A stretch of 64,000 nt of DNA from Candidatus Ichthyocystis hellenicum (GCF_001460935.1 NZ_LN906597.1:35057-99056); one strand, 5' to 3'; numbered from the stretch's first letter, positions 27,937 to 39,297 are shown. The notes: generated by a model from the letters alone, not told the origin. Translations and numbers: made by a program.

Positions 27937-30066
27937 ATGAGTCATAGTAATATCTACCTAGGACTAGGAAATCAGATATTTAACGCGCAACTATTAAATG
28001 AAGAATTGCAAATAGATAATCAGCAAAACTGTGACCAAAATTATGCAAATCAAGATATTATATCAGAGGACGTTAGTGCGCTAAAAAATATAGATGAGAC
28101 TTATTTGTGGGGAAATGTAACATATGATGACGAATGCTCACATGACAAAGAAACAGGGCCATGCCAATTAGAACAACAAAAACAACAGGAACCATGTGCT
28201 GGTACACTTGAAAACAGCGCTCGTATCAAAGATCTCAGTGAAATCTTCAATGATGATAATGGAGGATCAGCAGAATTTATCAGTACAGAAAAATATACAG
28301 ATTTTGATACAGATCAAACTAACAACCACCCATGGGAAAACATGCTTTGTGAAAGTTACGAACTACAAGAACAAGGAGTTGCAATAAAACAGCATAAACA
28401 AGATCAACAAAAAATAAATTGCGATATTTGTATAATAAAAAATAAAGCAAAACCAGATTCATCTCCTCAGGAAGATAAACTGAACTATAATAAAATTAGT
28501 AATACTATTAGTGTCGTAAATTTTCCAGAAATACAATACGATGAAATAACCTCTGAAGATAGTTCAACAAATTCTGAAGTCACTTTTCATACCTACTACG
28601 GTGCTAAAATTGATAGCAATACTGCAGAAAAAATCAATTTTTTTAGAAAAAAATTGCTTACAGAATTACAAGAAAGCATAAAAGAGGCTACATATAGATT
28701 AAAAAATCACTTCTCAAAAAATTGTACGAAATCTTCCCCTACAAAAAACATGCTCTCTATGGTAGACCTAGGATCAGATGAGGTTTTTTTAGATCATCTA
28801 TCAAATTTTTCAAATAATTATTCCAATAATATCAAGGAAACACTGGGAAAAGCTAAAATTTTCGATGGCAAATCAGAAAGATCAATGCTGCCAGAGGAAA
28901 AGTATTTGATTTTTTGTTGTTTCAGGAGAGAAAATGCCATAAACACAAAAAAAGAAATAAAAAGAAAGATGGCATCTGGGTTTCCTGAGTTATCAGAGCA
29001 TGCCAATGAGAGTACATCTTCAACAATTAGTTCAAAAAAAAGATCGCATGAAAAATATTTATGCACAAATGTACCTAGCAATACAACTGAAACCGATTCA
29101 AATTTACAACCATCGGTACCCAAAGAGGACTACATCTTTTCTAACGAGATGTTATCAACTTCCTGTATCAATGCAGTAATAAATATTACTGACAATATAG
29201 AAAAATATGAAATTGATTACTCGATCATTAGCTCTTCTACTAATGTACTAACAGAAGAAGAAATGGTAACAGTTGTTGGAAAATGTATTAGTGCTTCCCT
29301 AGAATCGTATTTAGATGACATAAACGTGTCTATAAACACCAATGCATTATGTAAAATAGATAAAGCAGATTCCTTCTTGATAAAAATGCTAAGTACATAT
29401 AAAAAATCAAAGTTAATAAAACAAAATGGAATATGGGGCAAAATTTTTACCCCTCAGGTATATGATCAACTAGAAGCAATTTTATGCTCATCTCTAGAAA
29501 AGTACGATATATTCACTAATAATGATGTTTGCAACAAAATCATAAAATTGTATGTAGAAATATTAACTAAAAATCCTAAAATAATTGTTGAAGAGTTAGT
29601 CGATGTAGTAAAGCAAAACATACACACAGTAAGAAAATTATTCTTTACTGAGTTATGTGATGATTTTTTCATATCCAGAATATCTGCACATAAAGTAAAA
29701 ATTGCCAAGGATAAGATAGGAGAGATGGTCCTTAGTGATAAAAATTTGAATTATTTATTCGAAGTAATGCTAGACGAAGTAACGCTAGAATCCTGCTGCG
29801 GTGAGGATAACATCGAAGCTGCCATCAATAAATTCAGTAAGGACTTTTTTTATCTTCTTGAGATAATATGCTCTCAATACACCGGCAGAATATATTTAAT
29901 TCTGAGAGACTCACCCGTAATTGCTGGAAACAACTTAGTCTGGCTTGACTCCAAACAGTGTATGGATACATCCAAAAAGTTCATTGCAAACATCATCAAC
30001 CTCAGGTGGTTGAAAATAAAAGAACTGTGCAAAAAACAACTACTGAAAACCCAACTAAGCCAGTAA
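27937..30066 (+). CDS. Large orphan protein (709 aa), candidate effector
   Basis: I recognise no family. The protein is hydrophilic with no signal peptide or membrane segment. Residues 1-240 are acidic and Asn/Gln/Glu/Asp-rich with little predicted order; about 240-330 and 440-700 look alpha-helical (many Leu/Ile/Lys heptad-like stretches). There are about twenty cysteines, unusual for a cytoplasmic bacterial protein. A KKRSHEK cluster lies near residue 370. A GGGAGCGG-like ribosome site precedes the ATG, and the gene is flanked by AT-rich spacers, as is the orphan at 58.9 kb. Composition and isolation fit a host-directed secreted protein, which is inference only. Confidence 0.75.
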   Translation: MSHSNIYLGLGNQIFNAQLLNEELQIDNQQNCDQNYANQDIISEDVSALKNIDETYLWGNVTYDDECSHDKETGPCQLEQQKQQEPCAGTLENSARIKDLSEIFNDDNGGSAEFISTEKYTDFDTDQTNNHPWENMLCESYELQEQGVAIKQHKQDQQKINCDICIIKNKAKPDSSPQEDKLNYNKISNTISVVNFPEIQYDEITSEDSSTNSEVTFHTYYGAKIDSNTAEKINFFRKKLLTELQESIKEATYRLKNHFSKNCTKSSPTKNMLSMVDLGSDEVFLDHLSNFSNNYSNNIKETLGKAKIFDGKSERSMLPEEKYLIFCCFRRENAINTKKEIKRKMASGFPELSEHANESTSSTISSKKRSHEKYLCTNVPSNTTETDSNLQPSVPKEDYIFSNEMLSTSCINAVINITDNIEKYEIDYSIISSSTNVLTEEEMVTVVGKCISASLESYLDDINVSINTNALCKIDKADSFLIKMLSTYKKSKLIKQNGIWGKIFTPQVYDQLEAILCSSLEKYDIFTNNDVCNKIIKLYVEILTKNPKIIVEELVDVVKQNIHTVRKLFFTELCDDFFISRISAHKVKIAKDKIGEMVLSDKNLNYLFEVMLDEVTLESCCGEDNIEAAINKFSKDFFYLLEIICSQYTGRIYLILRDSPVIAGNNLVWLDSKQCMDTSKKFIANIINLRWLKIKELCKKQLLKTQLSQ

Positions 30067-30084
30067 ATACTGTGGTAATACACA

Positions 30085-30101
30085 TACCCTCGACCAGGGT
30101 A
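30085..30101. terminator. Short hairpin between convergent genes
   Basis: TACCCT (30085-30090) pairs with AGGGTA (30096-30101) across five bases, with possible extension by TGGT/ACCA further out. It sits between two convergent stop codons but has no U-tract on either side, so it may be a weak bidirectional stop. Confidence 0.3.
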
Positions 30102-30118
30102 CCACCAACCAAGTTAGC

Positions 30119-30559
30119 TTAGGTGCTGATTTTTCCCATAACCTCTACTATGTGAACCGAGAACCTAATATCTTCCCCCGCCAAGGGATGATTAAAGTCA
30201 ACCAAAACACTATCATCAGACACAGATCTAACAATACCAGCAAACGACATTCCATTATTCTCAAAATGCACACATTGTCCGTTACAAATATTACCATTAT
30301 CAATTAAGTTTCTATTTATAGTTTTCAGCAAATCATCCCGGCGATGCCCAAATGATTCAGCGGGAGAAAGCAAAAATTCCCTCTTATCTCCAGCAAAAAG
30401 ACCAAATAAGCAATTCTCAAAAAAATAATTCAATGTACCTCCACCGACCAGCAATGTAGCCGGAGTCAAAGAAAAAGTATCAAAAATCACCTCTGATGTT
30501 CTGTCAACCCTAATTTGATAAAAAAGAGTAACAAAACTTCCTTCCTCAATTGCGATCAC
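30119..30559 (-). CDS. slpA: FKBP-type peptidyl-prolyl isomerase, SlpA type
   Basis: 146-residue SlpA/FkpB-like prolyl isomerase and chaperone with a split FKBP domain around an inserted flap (FESFGHRRDDLLKTINRN region) and the typical VDFNHPLAGEDIRFSVHIVEV end. Start is GTG at 30559, overlapping lspA by 14 bases. The ribF-ileS-lspA-slpA order is that of E. coli; there ispH follows, but here ispH is 15 kb away. Confidence 0.9.
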   Translation of the reverse strand: MIAIEEGSFVTLFYQIRVDRTSEVIFDTFSLTPATLLVGGGTLNYFFENCLFGLFAGDKREFLLSPAESFGHRRDDLLKTINRNLIDNGNICNGQCVHFENNGMSFAGIVRSVSDDSVLVDFNHPLAGEDIRFSVHIVEVMGKIST

Positions 30560-31034
30560 AAGATCCCCACTGATTGTAGGAAATTAGCAAAATAACCCCA
30601 AGCGTAATAGCAGCATCAGCTAAGTTGAAAGAGGGCCATGCCCACTGATGAAAATGCCACTGCACGAAATCTAATACAGCTCCTCTATACATGCGATCAA
30701 CAGCATTACTTAAACCACCAGCGATAATTAAAAAAGCAGCATCAGCCCCCCAACTACGCAAATAACCACGGTAGATAAGAATGCAAAAAAACGTGCTTAT
30801 TAAAAATGTAATAGCAACAAACAGATAGCTTTGCCACCCATTCTGATGATTCATGAAACCAAATGCAGCACCATAGTTAAACACCAAATTCCAATTCATA
30901 TATTTATTAACATAAATAGGGTGATAAAACATAAGAGATCTGATAGCCCAAAGCTTAGACAACTGATCTAAGCTAATAACGGAAGAAAAAATCAACACCC
31001 AACGAATATATGCATTAATTCTTAATCTATGCAT
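30546..31034 (-). CDS. lspA: Lipoprotein signal peptidase (signal peptidase II)
   Basis: Inner-membrane aspartyl protease that cleaves prolipoproteins at the lipobox. 162 residues, four membrane segments, catalytic Asp residues in GGLSNAVDR and FNLADAAITLG, plus LDQLSKLW near the N-terminus. Starts eight bases inside the ileS end. Confidence 0.95.
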   Translation of the reverse strand: MHRLRINAYIRWVLIFSSVISLDQLSKLWAIRSLMFYHPIYVNKYMNWNLVFNYGAAFGFMNHQNGWQSYLFVAITFLISTFFCILIYRGYLRSWGADAAFLIIAGGLSNAVDRMYRGAVLDFVQWHFHQWAWPSFNLADAAITLGVILLISYNQWGSCDRN

Positions 31035-33831
31035 AACTACGTCCCTCTTCCTTGCCCTTTATATTACCCAAACATCGTTCGCAAATACCCGGAAACTCCT
31101 CAGAAACATTAACTTCTTCACATACATGCCAACACCGAATACACTTCTCACCAACAGCAGATTCAACCTCAATATTACTAATGCCATCAACCTCTGATTG
31201 AAAAATCTTCACTGAAGCCACCATCAGCACAAAACGAAGATCATTACCTATCAATAATAGTTGATCATAGCTATACCCACCTGCAGTAATGACAACACTA
31301 GATTCCCAAGATGATCCAAGCTTATCCCGTTCACGCACAACTTCTAGTGCTCTCATAATTTCGGCGCGAATATCTCTAACCATATCCCACCTCATACGGA
31401 GTACATCCGCATCGGGTACAGAAGGAACATCGCACCAACCATGTAAAAGAACATAGTCCGAATCATCATTGTTAAGATACTGCCAAGCCTCATCAGCCGT
31501 AAAACAAATAATCGGAGCACAAACGGACAACAAAGAACGAATAATATGATGCAATACCGTTTGTGCAGACCGACGAGCAGATGAAGTCAAAGCAGATGAA
31601 TATAGCCTATCTTTCAAGACATCAAGATAAAACGCACCCAAATCCTCGCTACATAATTGATAAATCGCCCTTACTACAGCAGAAAAATCATAGCGTTCAT
31701 AAGAATCACGGATACCGCAAACGGCATCCCTTAGTACAAGCAGCATATACCGGTCCAACTCTAACAACTGACCAATAGGAAGTACATCTTTGCTGTAATC
31801 ACAATCTCTAGTATTTGCTAACAAAAATCTTACGGTATTCCTAATACGACGATACACATCAACAACATTGCCAATAATAGTTTCTGATAGAGACATCTCT
31901 CGAGTATAGTCAGTAGAGGCAATCCATAAGCGCAAAATATCAGCTCCCTTGTCCTCTACAATAGAATGCGGAGAAATAACGTTACCACGAGATTTAGACA
32001 TTTTGTAACCAGAAGCATCTACTACGAAACCGTGTGTAATCAACTGACGATATGGACTTTTTCCGTCCAAAGCACAGGATGTCAAAAGAGCAGAATGAAA
32101 CCAACCCCTGTGCTGATCCGATCCTTCCAAATATACATCAGCTGGATATCTCAATAAATCACGATGAGATCCCCTGAGCACAGTGCTATGGGTAACACCA
32201 GAATCGAACCAAACATCAACAGTATCTGTCAATTTGTAGTAAAACTGCACCTCATCACCATCCAGCCACTCATCTGGAGAAATGCTGGACCAAGCTTCAA
32301 TACCATTTTTTTCTATGATATCGGCAATTCTCTCAATAAATTCTTTAGTACGAGGATGTGGTTCTCCAGTGGCACGATGCAAAAAAAATGGCAGCGGTAC
32401 ACCCCAGCGCCTTTGGCGAGATAGACACCAATCTGGTCTGGTAGAAATCATGCTCCTCAATCGTGATCTTCCGCGGGCAGGAAAAAATTCAACCTTATCT
32501 ATTTCACGTAGAGACAAGGAGCGAATAGTATCATCTGTACCCGGCAAAGAATCATCCAAGCATATAAACCACTGTGGAGTTGCCCTAAAAATAGTAGCAG
32601 TTCTATGGCGCCAACAATGTGGATAGCTGTGTTCAATTGAATGACAAGAAAGTAAAGCTTTACTTTTTTCAAGAACAGCCAAAACCAGCGGATCAGCATC
32701 GCGAACGTTCACACCAGAAAAAATTTCAACCGACGGGTCAAAACAACCATCATCATTAACTATAATCTGCGGATCTATTCCTTCATCAAGACAAATCTGA
32801 TAATCGTGAAGACCATGCGCTGGAGCAGTATGAACCAACCCTGTACCAGAATCAGAAGTAACATGATTACCCATCAAAATTGGAACTTCACGTTCGTAAA
32901 ATGGGTGTCTAAGTAGCATACCTTTCAAGTCTGAACCAGAAAACCTCATCTCAACCAAAACATCATCATCAGACCAACCACAACGCAAAACAAACTGACG
33001 GTACAACTCATCAGCTACGATCACAAATCCATCAGGTGCTCTCAATACCACGTAACACATATCTGGATGCACACAAACTGCCTGATTTGAAGGTAAGGTC
33101 CAAGGAGTAGTTGTCCAAATTACAACCCTAGCTTGATTGAATTTTGCACAAATATCCTTGATTGCATCTGGCCACACAGTAACATCAAAAGCAACATCTA
33201 TCGATTGTGAGATCTTATCTTCATACTCAACCTCAGCCTCTGCCAAAGCAGACATACAATCCAAACACCAATGTACTGGTTTTAATCCCCTTTTTAATAA
33301 ACCATTCTCGTATAACTCTCCAATAAGTCGAACTTCATTAGCCTCCACACGAGAATCCATAGTTAAGTACGGATTATCCCAATCAGCCAAAATGGCCAAG
33401 CGCATAAAACCATTTTTCTGAATATTGATCTGATCCTTAGCATAATCCCTACTCAACGAGAACAACTTATCCGTTGGCAAGTGCCGTCCATGAATCTTTT
33501 CAATTTGAACTTCTATGGGCATACCATGACAATCCCATCCCGGAGTTAAAACAGCATTGAACCCAGTCAAAACTTTGTACCGAACTATAATATCCTTCAG
33601 GATTTTGTTTACTGCGTGCCCCATGTGTATATCGCCATTGGCGTAGGGCGGACCATCATGCAAAACAAATGAAGGAAAATTCTTGGTTTTATCCCGTAAT
33701 CGTGAAAAAAATTTGTTCTTTTTTTGAAGATCTATCCAGATAACCTCATTTTTTGCCAAATTGGCCCGCATAGGAAAAGGCGTATCGGGCAAATTCAGAG
33801 TGTGGCGATACTTATCAGTCTTCTTAGTCAT
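31027..33831 (-). CDS. ileS: Isoleucyl-tRNA synthetase
   Basis: Class I synthetase charging tRNA-Ile with editing. 934 residues: PYANGDIHMGHAVNK (HIGH variant HMGH) near residue 65, a CP1 editing domain with TTPWTLPSNQAV, KMSKSRGNV near residue 600 and a C-terminal zinc site CIRC...CERC near residues 895-920. It is the bacterial IleS1 type, as expected in an operon with lspA. Confidence 0.97.
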   Translation of the reverse strand: MTKKTDKYRHTLNLPDTPFPMRANLAKNEVIWIDLQKKNKFFSRLRDKTKNFPSFVLHDGPPYANGDIHMGHAVNKILKDIIVRYKVLTGFNAVLTPGWDCHGMPIEVQIEKIHGRHLPTDKLFSLSRDYAKDQINIQKNGFMRLAILADWDNPYLTMDSRVEANEVRLIGELYENGLLKRGLKPVHWCLDCMSALAEAEVEYEDKISQSIDVAFDVTVWPDAIKDICAKFNQARVVIWTTTPWTLPSNQAVCVHPDMCYVVLRAPDGFVIVADELYRQFVLRCGWSDDDVLVEMRFSGSDLKGMLLRHPFYEREVPILMGNHVTSDSGTGLVHTAPAHGLHDYQICLDEGIDPQIIVNDDGCFDPSVEIFSGVNVRDADPLVLAVLEKSKALLSCHSIEHSYPHCWRHRTATIFRATPQWFICLDDSLPGTDDTIRSLSLREIDKVEFFPARGRSRLRSMISTRPDWCLSRQRRWGVPLPFFLHRATGEPHPRTKEFIERIADIIEKNGIEAWSSISPDEWLDGDEVQFYYKLTDTVDVWFDSGVTHSTVLRGSHRDLLRYPADVYLEGSDQHRGWFHSALLTSCALDGKSPYRQLITHGFVVDASGYKMSKSRGNVISPHSIVEDKGADILRLWIASTDYTREMSLSETIIGNVVDVYRRIRNTVRFLLANTRDCDYSKDVLPIGQLLELDRYMLLVLRDAVCGIRDSYERYDFSAVVRAIYQLCSEDLGAFYLDVLKDRLYSSALTSSARRSAQTVLHHIIRSLLSVCAPIICFTADEAWQYLNNDDSDYVLLHGWCDVPSVPDADVLRMRWDMVRDIRAEIMRALEVVRERDKLGSSWESSVVITAGGYSYDQLLLIGNDLRFVLMVASVKIFQSEVDGISNIEVESAVGEKCIRCWHVCEEVNVSEEFPGICERCLGNIKGKEEGRSYA

Positions 33832-33876
33832 ACTAAAAACCTTAGAAAAAAATCTAACATCTAACTTTTAAAAAAT

Positions 33877-34833
33877 CTAACTTTTGTTAAAATAAGACCT
33901 AGCAGCGGCACAGTCATCCCTAATTCCGAGAGCTAGCTCATTATGAGAAGCATAACGGCGTTCTTCATGCAAGTGTGCCAAAAATTCAACGAAAACACGT
34001 CGACCATATATATTTTCAGAAAAATCAAGCAGGTGAACCTCCAACCAATCAACATTGTCAGTAGATGACAAAGTTGGGCGTCTCCCGATGTTTCCCACTC
34101 CGGGAAAAGGAGAGTCTCCCAATCCATGAACTTTAACCACAAAAGTACCCTGTAAAACTGAATTAACTGAGGGGCGCAAATTTATCGTTGGAAAACCAAG
34201 CTGACGACCCAATTGGCGACCATATCGAACACGGTCGAAAATATGATAAGGAAACCCAAGTAAACTGTGTACTCGATCAAACTCATGAGCTGACAAAGCA
34301 GTCCTCAACATGGTACTAGAAAGACGCTTGCCATCATCAAAAATATCAGGGACAATCTCGAAATTGAATGATCCAAGGTCAGAATACTCGCGCAAGAGAG
34401 ATGTTTCGCCACAACGATTAGCACCGAACAAGAAATCTTTACCTACTACTAAGTATTTCACATGAAGAGACTTAATCATAATCTCTTCAACAAAAAATCT
34501 GGCACTATAATTGGAAAACACCTCATTGAACCTGGCGATGTAGACGTGCTCTATTCCCAAACGGGCCAAGTTAATGATCTTATCACGCAGCGTCCACACC
34601 TCTCTAAAAGTAGTGGGCTGGAAAAAAAAACGCGGATGAGGGTAAAACAGCATAACTGCCGTCTGAAGTCCCTTTTCCCGCGATCGCTCCCTCAGCCTAG
34701 CTAGCATAGACTGATGACCTAAGTGAATTCCATCAAAATTACCAATAGTCAAGGCCAAAGGCTGAGATAGGTCGGAATTAAGACAGCGGTGAACCTTAAT
34801 TTTGTGTCTGCCATCAACATAAACAAGCAACAT
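33877..34833 (-). CDS. ribF: Bifunctional riboflavin kinase / FAD synthetase
   Basis: Makes FMN and FAD from riboflavin. N-terminal adenylyltransferase domain with TIGNFDGIHLGHQ near residue 30 and a C-terminal kinase domain with GRQLGFPTINL. The frame opens at GTG 34878, but that site has no ribosome-binding sequence. GGAGG lies just before ATG 34833, close to it, and five bases from the next codon TTG 34830. Either could be the start; I use the ATG (318 residues). First gene of ribF-ileS-lspA-slpA. Confidence 0.93.
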   Translation of the reverse strand: MLLVYVDGRHKIKVHRCLNSDLSQPLALTIGNFDGIHLGHQSMLARLRERSREKGLQTAVMLFYPHPRFFFQPTTFREVWTLRDKIINLARLGIEHVYIARFNEVFSNYSARFFVEEIMIKSLHVKYLVVGKDFLFGANRCGETSLLREYSDLGSFNFEIVPDIFDDGKRLSSTMLRTALSAHEFDRVHSLLGFPYHIFDRVRYGRQLGRQLGFPTINLRPSVNSVLQGTFVVKVHGLGDSPFPGVGNIGRRPTLSSTDNVDWLEVHLLDFSENIYGRRVFVEFLAHLHEERRYASHNELALGIRDDCAAARSYFNKS

Positions 34834-34962
34834 ATCCTCCAATTTCGTGAAAAATGTACGCCCAATGATTACTCCCACGAAAAGGAAGTATAAGTAAGGT
34901 TACCTCAAAAACCAACCTAATTAAACAGACCTACTTTAAGCAGCCTCAGCTAAACCTACCCC

Positions 34963-37572
34963 TTAAGCAACTTCAACTTCAGCCTCAGGTTTATTTTCGC
35001 AATCAAATTTAAACTCCTCATCATAGTAATCAATAGTCAATGAACTATTGGGAACAATCTCCCCTTTTATAAGTAGGAGAGACAATGGATTCTCTATCCA
35101 CTGCTGGATAGCCCTCTTTAAGGGACGAGCACCATATACAGAATCAAATCCAAATTGCATTATCTTGGCTACTGCCCGATCAGTTATTTTAGCTAAAATC
35201 TGCTGACGTTCTAGCCTCTCTATAACCCGCCGCAACTGTAGTTGTGCAATTGGACGCATATCTTTTTCCGTCAAACCCTCAAAAAGTATAATTTCATCTA
35301 TACGATTCAAAAACTCAGGACGAAAATTACTCCGCACCAAATCCATTACTTGACTGCGAATACCAGCCACGGAAGATCCTTGTTGATTCCAGAAATCACT
35401 GCCTATATTTGAAGTCATCACTATAACCGTATGCCTAAAATCAACAACCCTGCCCTGCCTATCTGTCAAATGACCCTCATCCAGAACTTGCAGCAATAAA
35501 TTAAAAACATCAGAATGAGCTTTTTCTATTTCATCAAACAGAACCACAGAATAAGGCTTACGCCGAACAGCCTCTGTTAAATCTCCTCCATCTTCATAGC
35601 CAACGTACCCAGGTGGAGCACCAATGAGAAGAGACACGGCGTGCTTCTCCATAAACTCACTCATATCCAGCCTAATTAGCTGCTCTCGGTCGTCAAACAA
35701 AAATTCAGCTAACTGCTTGGTTAATTCGGTCTTTCCAACACCAGTTGGGCCTAAAAACAAGAAAGAACCATATGGTCTATTGGGATCAGATAAACCAGCA
35801 CGTGACCGACGAATAGCAGAAGAAATCTTAGATACTGCCTCATCTTGACCTACAAACTGCCGATGAATAACATCCTCCATATGAGATAATTTTTCTCTTT
35901 CCCCCTTCATCATTCGTGATATAGGAATACCTGTCATACGGGAAACAACTTCAGCAATTTCCTCGGCACCGACCTGAGTTCTAACCAAAGTCAATGTATC
36001 ATCAGCGTTAGATTGATTATCATCAAGAGTTTTTAGCTGACGCTCCAACTCTGGGAGACGTCCATATTGAATCTCAGAAGCCTTCTGCCACTGCCCTTGC
36101 CTCTTTGCTTGATCAATATCGGAACGCAGCTGCTCAATTTGCTCACGAATACTGTGAGCACCAGCCACAGTTAGTTTCTCTCTCTTCCAAATCTCTTCGT
36201 AATCAGCATACTCTAGCTCCAAACGTGATATCTCTTCCTCTATGTTATGGAACCGTTTCTGTGAAGCTTCGTCTTTTTCACGTCTCACCGATTCACGCTC
36301 AATTTTTAACTGAATTAGTCTACGGTCAAGTTTATCCATAACTTCTGGTTTAGAATCAATTTCCATCTTGATACGCGATGCTGCTTCATCAATTAAATCT
36401 ATGGCCTTGTCAGGTAAAAAACGATCACCTATATACCGATGTGACAGCTCAGCAGCAGCAACAATTGCTGGATCTGTAATTTCAACTGCGTGGTGAACTT
36501 CGTATTTTTCTTGCAAACCACGTAAAATGGCAATGGTATCCTCAACACTGGGTTCTTGAACCAAAACTTTTTGGAAACGTCGTTCAAGAGCCGTATCTTT
36601 TTCAATATAGCGCCGATATTCCTCCAAAGTTGTTGCTCCAATACAATGAAGTTCTCCACGAGCCAACATGGGCTTCAAAATATTGCCGGCATCCATAGAT
36701 CCTTCCGTTTTTCCTGCCCCAACCAGGGTATGAATCTCATCGATAAAAACAATAGTCTGCCCATTATCCTTCTTAATTTCATTAAGAACATTCTTTAACC
36801 GCTCTTCAAATTCACCACGGTATTTAGCCCCTGCTAAGAGAGAAGCCAAATCAAGGCACAACAATCTTTTATGCTTTAGTCCATCAGGAACCTCAGCATT
36901 AACAATACGCTGAGCAAGTCCCTCAACAATAGCTGTTTTACCAACACCAGGTTCACCTATCAAAACTGGATTATTTTTTGTTCGTCGCTGTAGAACTTGG
37001 ATCGTACGCCTAATTTCATCATCACGACCAATAACCGGATCAAGTTTTCCTAAACGAGCAGACTCAGTTAAATCAATTGAATACTTTGATAATGCACCTC
37101 TCTGAGATTCTGCATCCTGAGTAGAAACAGAACCTGGTTGAGAAATCTCTTGAATAAACTTCTCTAATTTTTGTCTTGAAACACCATTCTTAGCGAGCAA
37201 CTCACCCGTTGGACCTTTATCTTCGGTCAAAGCCAAAATAAACATCTCGGATGATATGTACTCATCACCTCTCTTATGTGCTTCCTTCTCACAAATATTA
37301 AGAAGACCTAATAAAGATTTTGATACATTAATTTGTCCCTGTAGTCCAGTTACTATAGGCAAATTATCCACCAACTTACATACTTGCTGCTGCCAGTCAC
37401 TCAAAGATAAAGAAAAACGCTGCAACAAAACAGCAACAGAGCTTTGAGGATTAGATAAAAAAACACTAAGCAAATGCTGTGGTTCTATATAAGAATGATC
37501 CTTGCTAACAGCAAGACTCTCAGAAGCGGATAAAGCATCACGGAATTGTGAAGTTAAAAGTTCAGCTCGCAT
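34963..37572 (-). CDS. clpB: ATP-dependent disaggregase ClpB
   Basis: Hexameric AAA+ chaperone that resolves protein aggregates with DnaK. 869 residues: Clp N-domain, first AAA domain with Walker A GEPGVGKT near residue 205, the coiled-coil middle domain (about 410-530), and a second AAA domain with GPTGVGKTE near residue 605. An AGAGG ribosome site lies six bases before the ATG. I could not find a convincing heat-shock (sigma-32) promoter upstream. Confidence 0.97.
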   Translation of the reverse strand: MRAELLTSQFRDALSASESLAVSKDHSYIEPQHLLSVFLSNPQSSVAVLLQRFSLSLSDWQQQVCKLVDNLPIVTGLQGQINVSKSLLGLLNICEKEAHKRGDEYISSEMFILALTEDKGPTGELLAKNGVSRQKLEKFIQEISQPGSVSTQDAESQRGALSKYSIDLTESARLGKLDPVIGRDDEIRRTIQVLQRRTKNNPVLIGEPGVGKTAIVEGLAQRIVNAEVPDGLKHKRLLCLDLASLLAGAKYRGEFEERLKNVLNEIKKDNGQTIVFIDEIHTLVGAGKTEGSMDAGNILKPMLARGELHCIGATTLEEYRRYIEKDTALERRFQKVLVQEPSVEDTIAILRGLQEKYEVHHAVEITDPAIVAAAELSHRYIGDRFLPDKAIDLIDEAASRIKMEIDSKPEVMDKLDRRLIQLKIERESVRREKDEASQKRFHNIEEEISRLELEYADYEEIWKREKLTVAGAHSIREQIEQLRSDIDQAKRQGQWQKASEIQYGRLPELERQLKTLDDNQSNADDTLTLVRTQVGAEEIAEVVSRMTGIPISRMMKGEREKLSHMEDVIHRQFVGQDEAVSKISSAIRRSRAGLSDPNRPYGSFLFLGPTGVGKTELTKQLAEFLFDDREQLIRLDMSEFMEKHAVSLLIGAPPGYVGYEDGGDLTEAVRRKPYSVVLFDEIEKAHSDVFNLLLQVLDEGHLTDRQGRVVDFRHTVIVMTSNIGSDFWNQQGSSVAGIRSQVMDLVRSNFRPEFLNRIDEIILFEGLTEKDMRPIAQLQLRRVIERLERQQILAKITDRAVAKIMQFGFDSVYGARPLKRAIQQWIENPLSLLLIKGEIVPNSSLTIDYYDEEFKFDCENKPEAEVEVA

Positions 37573-38073
37573 TTTATACCTCTCTAATCATATGGAAAAT
37601 AATCTACACATCTATAGACATAATATTATTTTCCCAAAAATCAATTCTTTTTTATTAGCAAATCGAGTTGAATCACATTTTGTTTAAAATAAGTTAAATC
37701 GTCAACAACATGACCGTAATTTGAAACCACTAGAATCTGAAAAATTTAATCACAACTATTCCAAGTTTAAAAACCATCAATCTATTATTTACAAAGCTGG
37801 TCTTAAGTTACATGCAACTAAACATTTATTTGATGAAATTAATTATTAAAAATAGACTATTATAGATTTTCCTACAAATTAGGATCGTCCATATTATACA
37901 TGAGACAAAAATAAGAAAAAGAAATATAAATATGACATAGAAATAGAATAATATGCCACAAAAAGAAAAATAGAGAATAAACTTGAGTAGAAAGTGCTAG
38001 AAAATAATATTAATATAAGGCAGAAAAACTACTTTACAACCTGGTTGAATTAATAATCATCGATAGTAACTAA
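37573..38073. other. AT-rich spacer between clpB and the PHB depolymerase gene
   Basis: About 500 bases with no open frame of note, no tRNA and no convincing hairpin. It should contain the clpB promoter and the 3' end of the depolymerase transcript, both read on the minus strand. I see nothing else in it. Confidence 0.5.
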
Positions 38074-39297
38074 TTAATCAAATTTACTTGTAAAAGCTTT
38101 TAGCTTGTAGTAGGTATCATTTTCCCAACGTTTACCACTAAACACACCATAATGACCAGCTTTTTCAACAAATAAATACCCTTTGTATTTGTCAGGTAAT
38201 TTTTTACAAAGATCAAAAGCAGCTTTCGTTTGACCAGGAGCACATATATCATCAAACTCCGCCTCAATAACCATAATAGGAACATCAGTAATAGCAGAAA
38301 AATCAATCTTATTACCCTTGAATACCACTTTACCAGTAGCCAAATGATGCTCTTTGAAAACTATTTGCAGAGTCTCCAAAAAAAATTTAGCTGTCATATC
38401 CATTACAGCATGATAGGTATCATAAAAATTTACATGCCGCTTAACAATTTCTTTATCATTATCAAGTAGTGCTTTATAAAAAGCAAAATGTTCACCCACG
38501 TGCTTGTCAGGATGCATGTTAATAAAGGCTTCATGCTGAATATACCCAGGATAAACTCGACGAAAAGCCCCAGGATAACGCGCAGGAACATACTCAATTA
38601 CATTGGCATCAAACCACGACAACGAGTTACTGTCTGCAAACCTACAAACATCAGTAGGATTACATCTAACATCAACGGGACCGCCCATAAGAATTAGGCT
38701 CTTGGCTTGAGCTGCTGCACCAGACATTGCTAAGTGACAGACTGAAACCATAGCCGGGGCTGTAGGCTGACAAATGGCAACTACATGAGGAGGACGATCA
38801 ATCGCATTAATTGTACTAATAAAGTCACAAATATATTGCACAAAATCATAAAATCCAAAATCACCCTTAGAAGAATCTATGTACCTAGGATTTAACCAAT
38901 CCGTAATATAAACATCATATCCACGAAAAAACATCGCTATACTACGACGCAATAACGAAGCGTAATGACCGGACAATGGAGCTATAACCATAATAGGAGG
39001 AGCATCCTGTGAATGACTTTTTCTGAAGTGAAGCAACCTACAAAAGGTGTTCTCACAAACAACCTCTTCATTGATCTCCACATCACAACCATCAATGGAC
39101 ATTTCCTTAATACCAAAAGGGGCACGAGGGTAATGCTTAGCCAGCCTAGAAATAAAGCTCAAAGGCGCAGTAATACTTCTAAGGGGAGAAGATAAGTGCG
39201 ACTCCATATCACCAAAAAAAGATGCCCAGTCGCGTGTACGCTCACTCAACTCATGGAGGACTGTTGCCTGATAATCACGCGTACTATAAAAGAACAT
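38074..39297 (-). CDS. phaZ: Intracellular polyhydroxyalkanoate (PHB) depolymerase
   Basis: Alpha/beta-hydrolase that mobilises stored polyhydroxybutyrate. 407 residues, close to Ralstonia PhaZa1 in size and pattern. The nucleophile motif is AICQPTAPAMVSV with Cys176, the cysteine nucleophile characteristic of this type rather than a serine lipase box. Further motifs are PLSGHYASLLR, VYITDWLNPR and AGHYGVFSG with the catalytic His near the C-terminus. No signal peptide. Its presence implies a PHB reserve; no phaA, phaB or phaC gene is in this window. Confidence 0.92.
   Translation of the reverse strand: MFFYSTRDYQATVLHELSERTRDWASFFGDMESHLSSPLRSITAPLSFISRLAKHYPRAPFGIKEMSIDGCDVEINEEVVCENTFCRLLHFRKSHSQDAPPIMVIAPLSGHYASLLRRSIAMFFRGYDVYITDWLNPRYIDSSKGDFGFYDFVQYICDFISTINAIDRPPHVVAICQPTAPAMVSVCHLAMSGAAAQAKSLILMGGPVDVRCNPTDVCRFADSNSLSWFDANVIEYVPARYPGAFRRVYPGYIQHEAFINMHPDKHVGEHFAFYKALLDNDKEIVKRHVNFYDTYHAVMDMTAKFFLETLQIVFKEHHLATGKVVFKGNKIDFSAITDVPIMVIEAEFDDICAPGQTKAAFDLCKKLPDKYKGYLFVEKAGHYGVFSGKRWENDTYYKLKAFTSKFD

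Noticed and set aside
37573..37700. Heat-shock (sigma-32) promoter before clpB
   Set aside because: No CTTGAA/CCCCAT-like pair at suitable spacing could be found.
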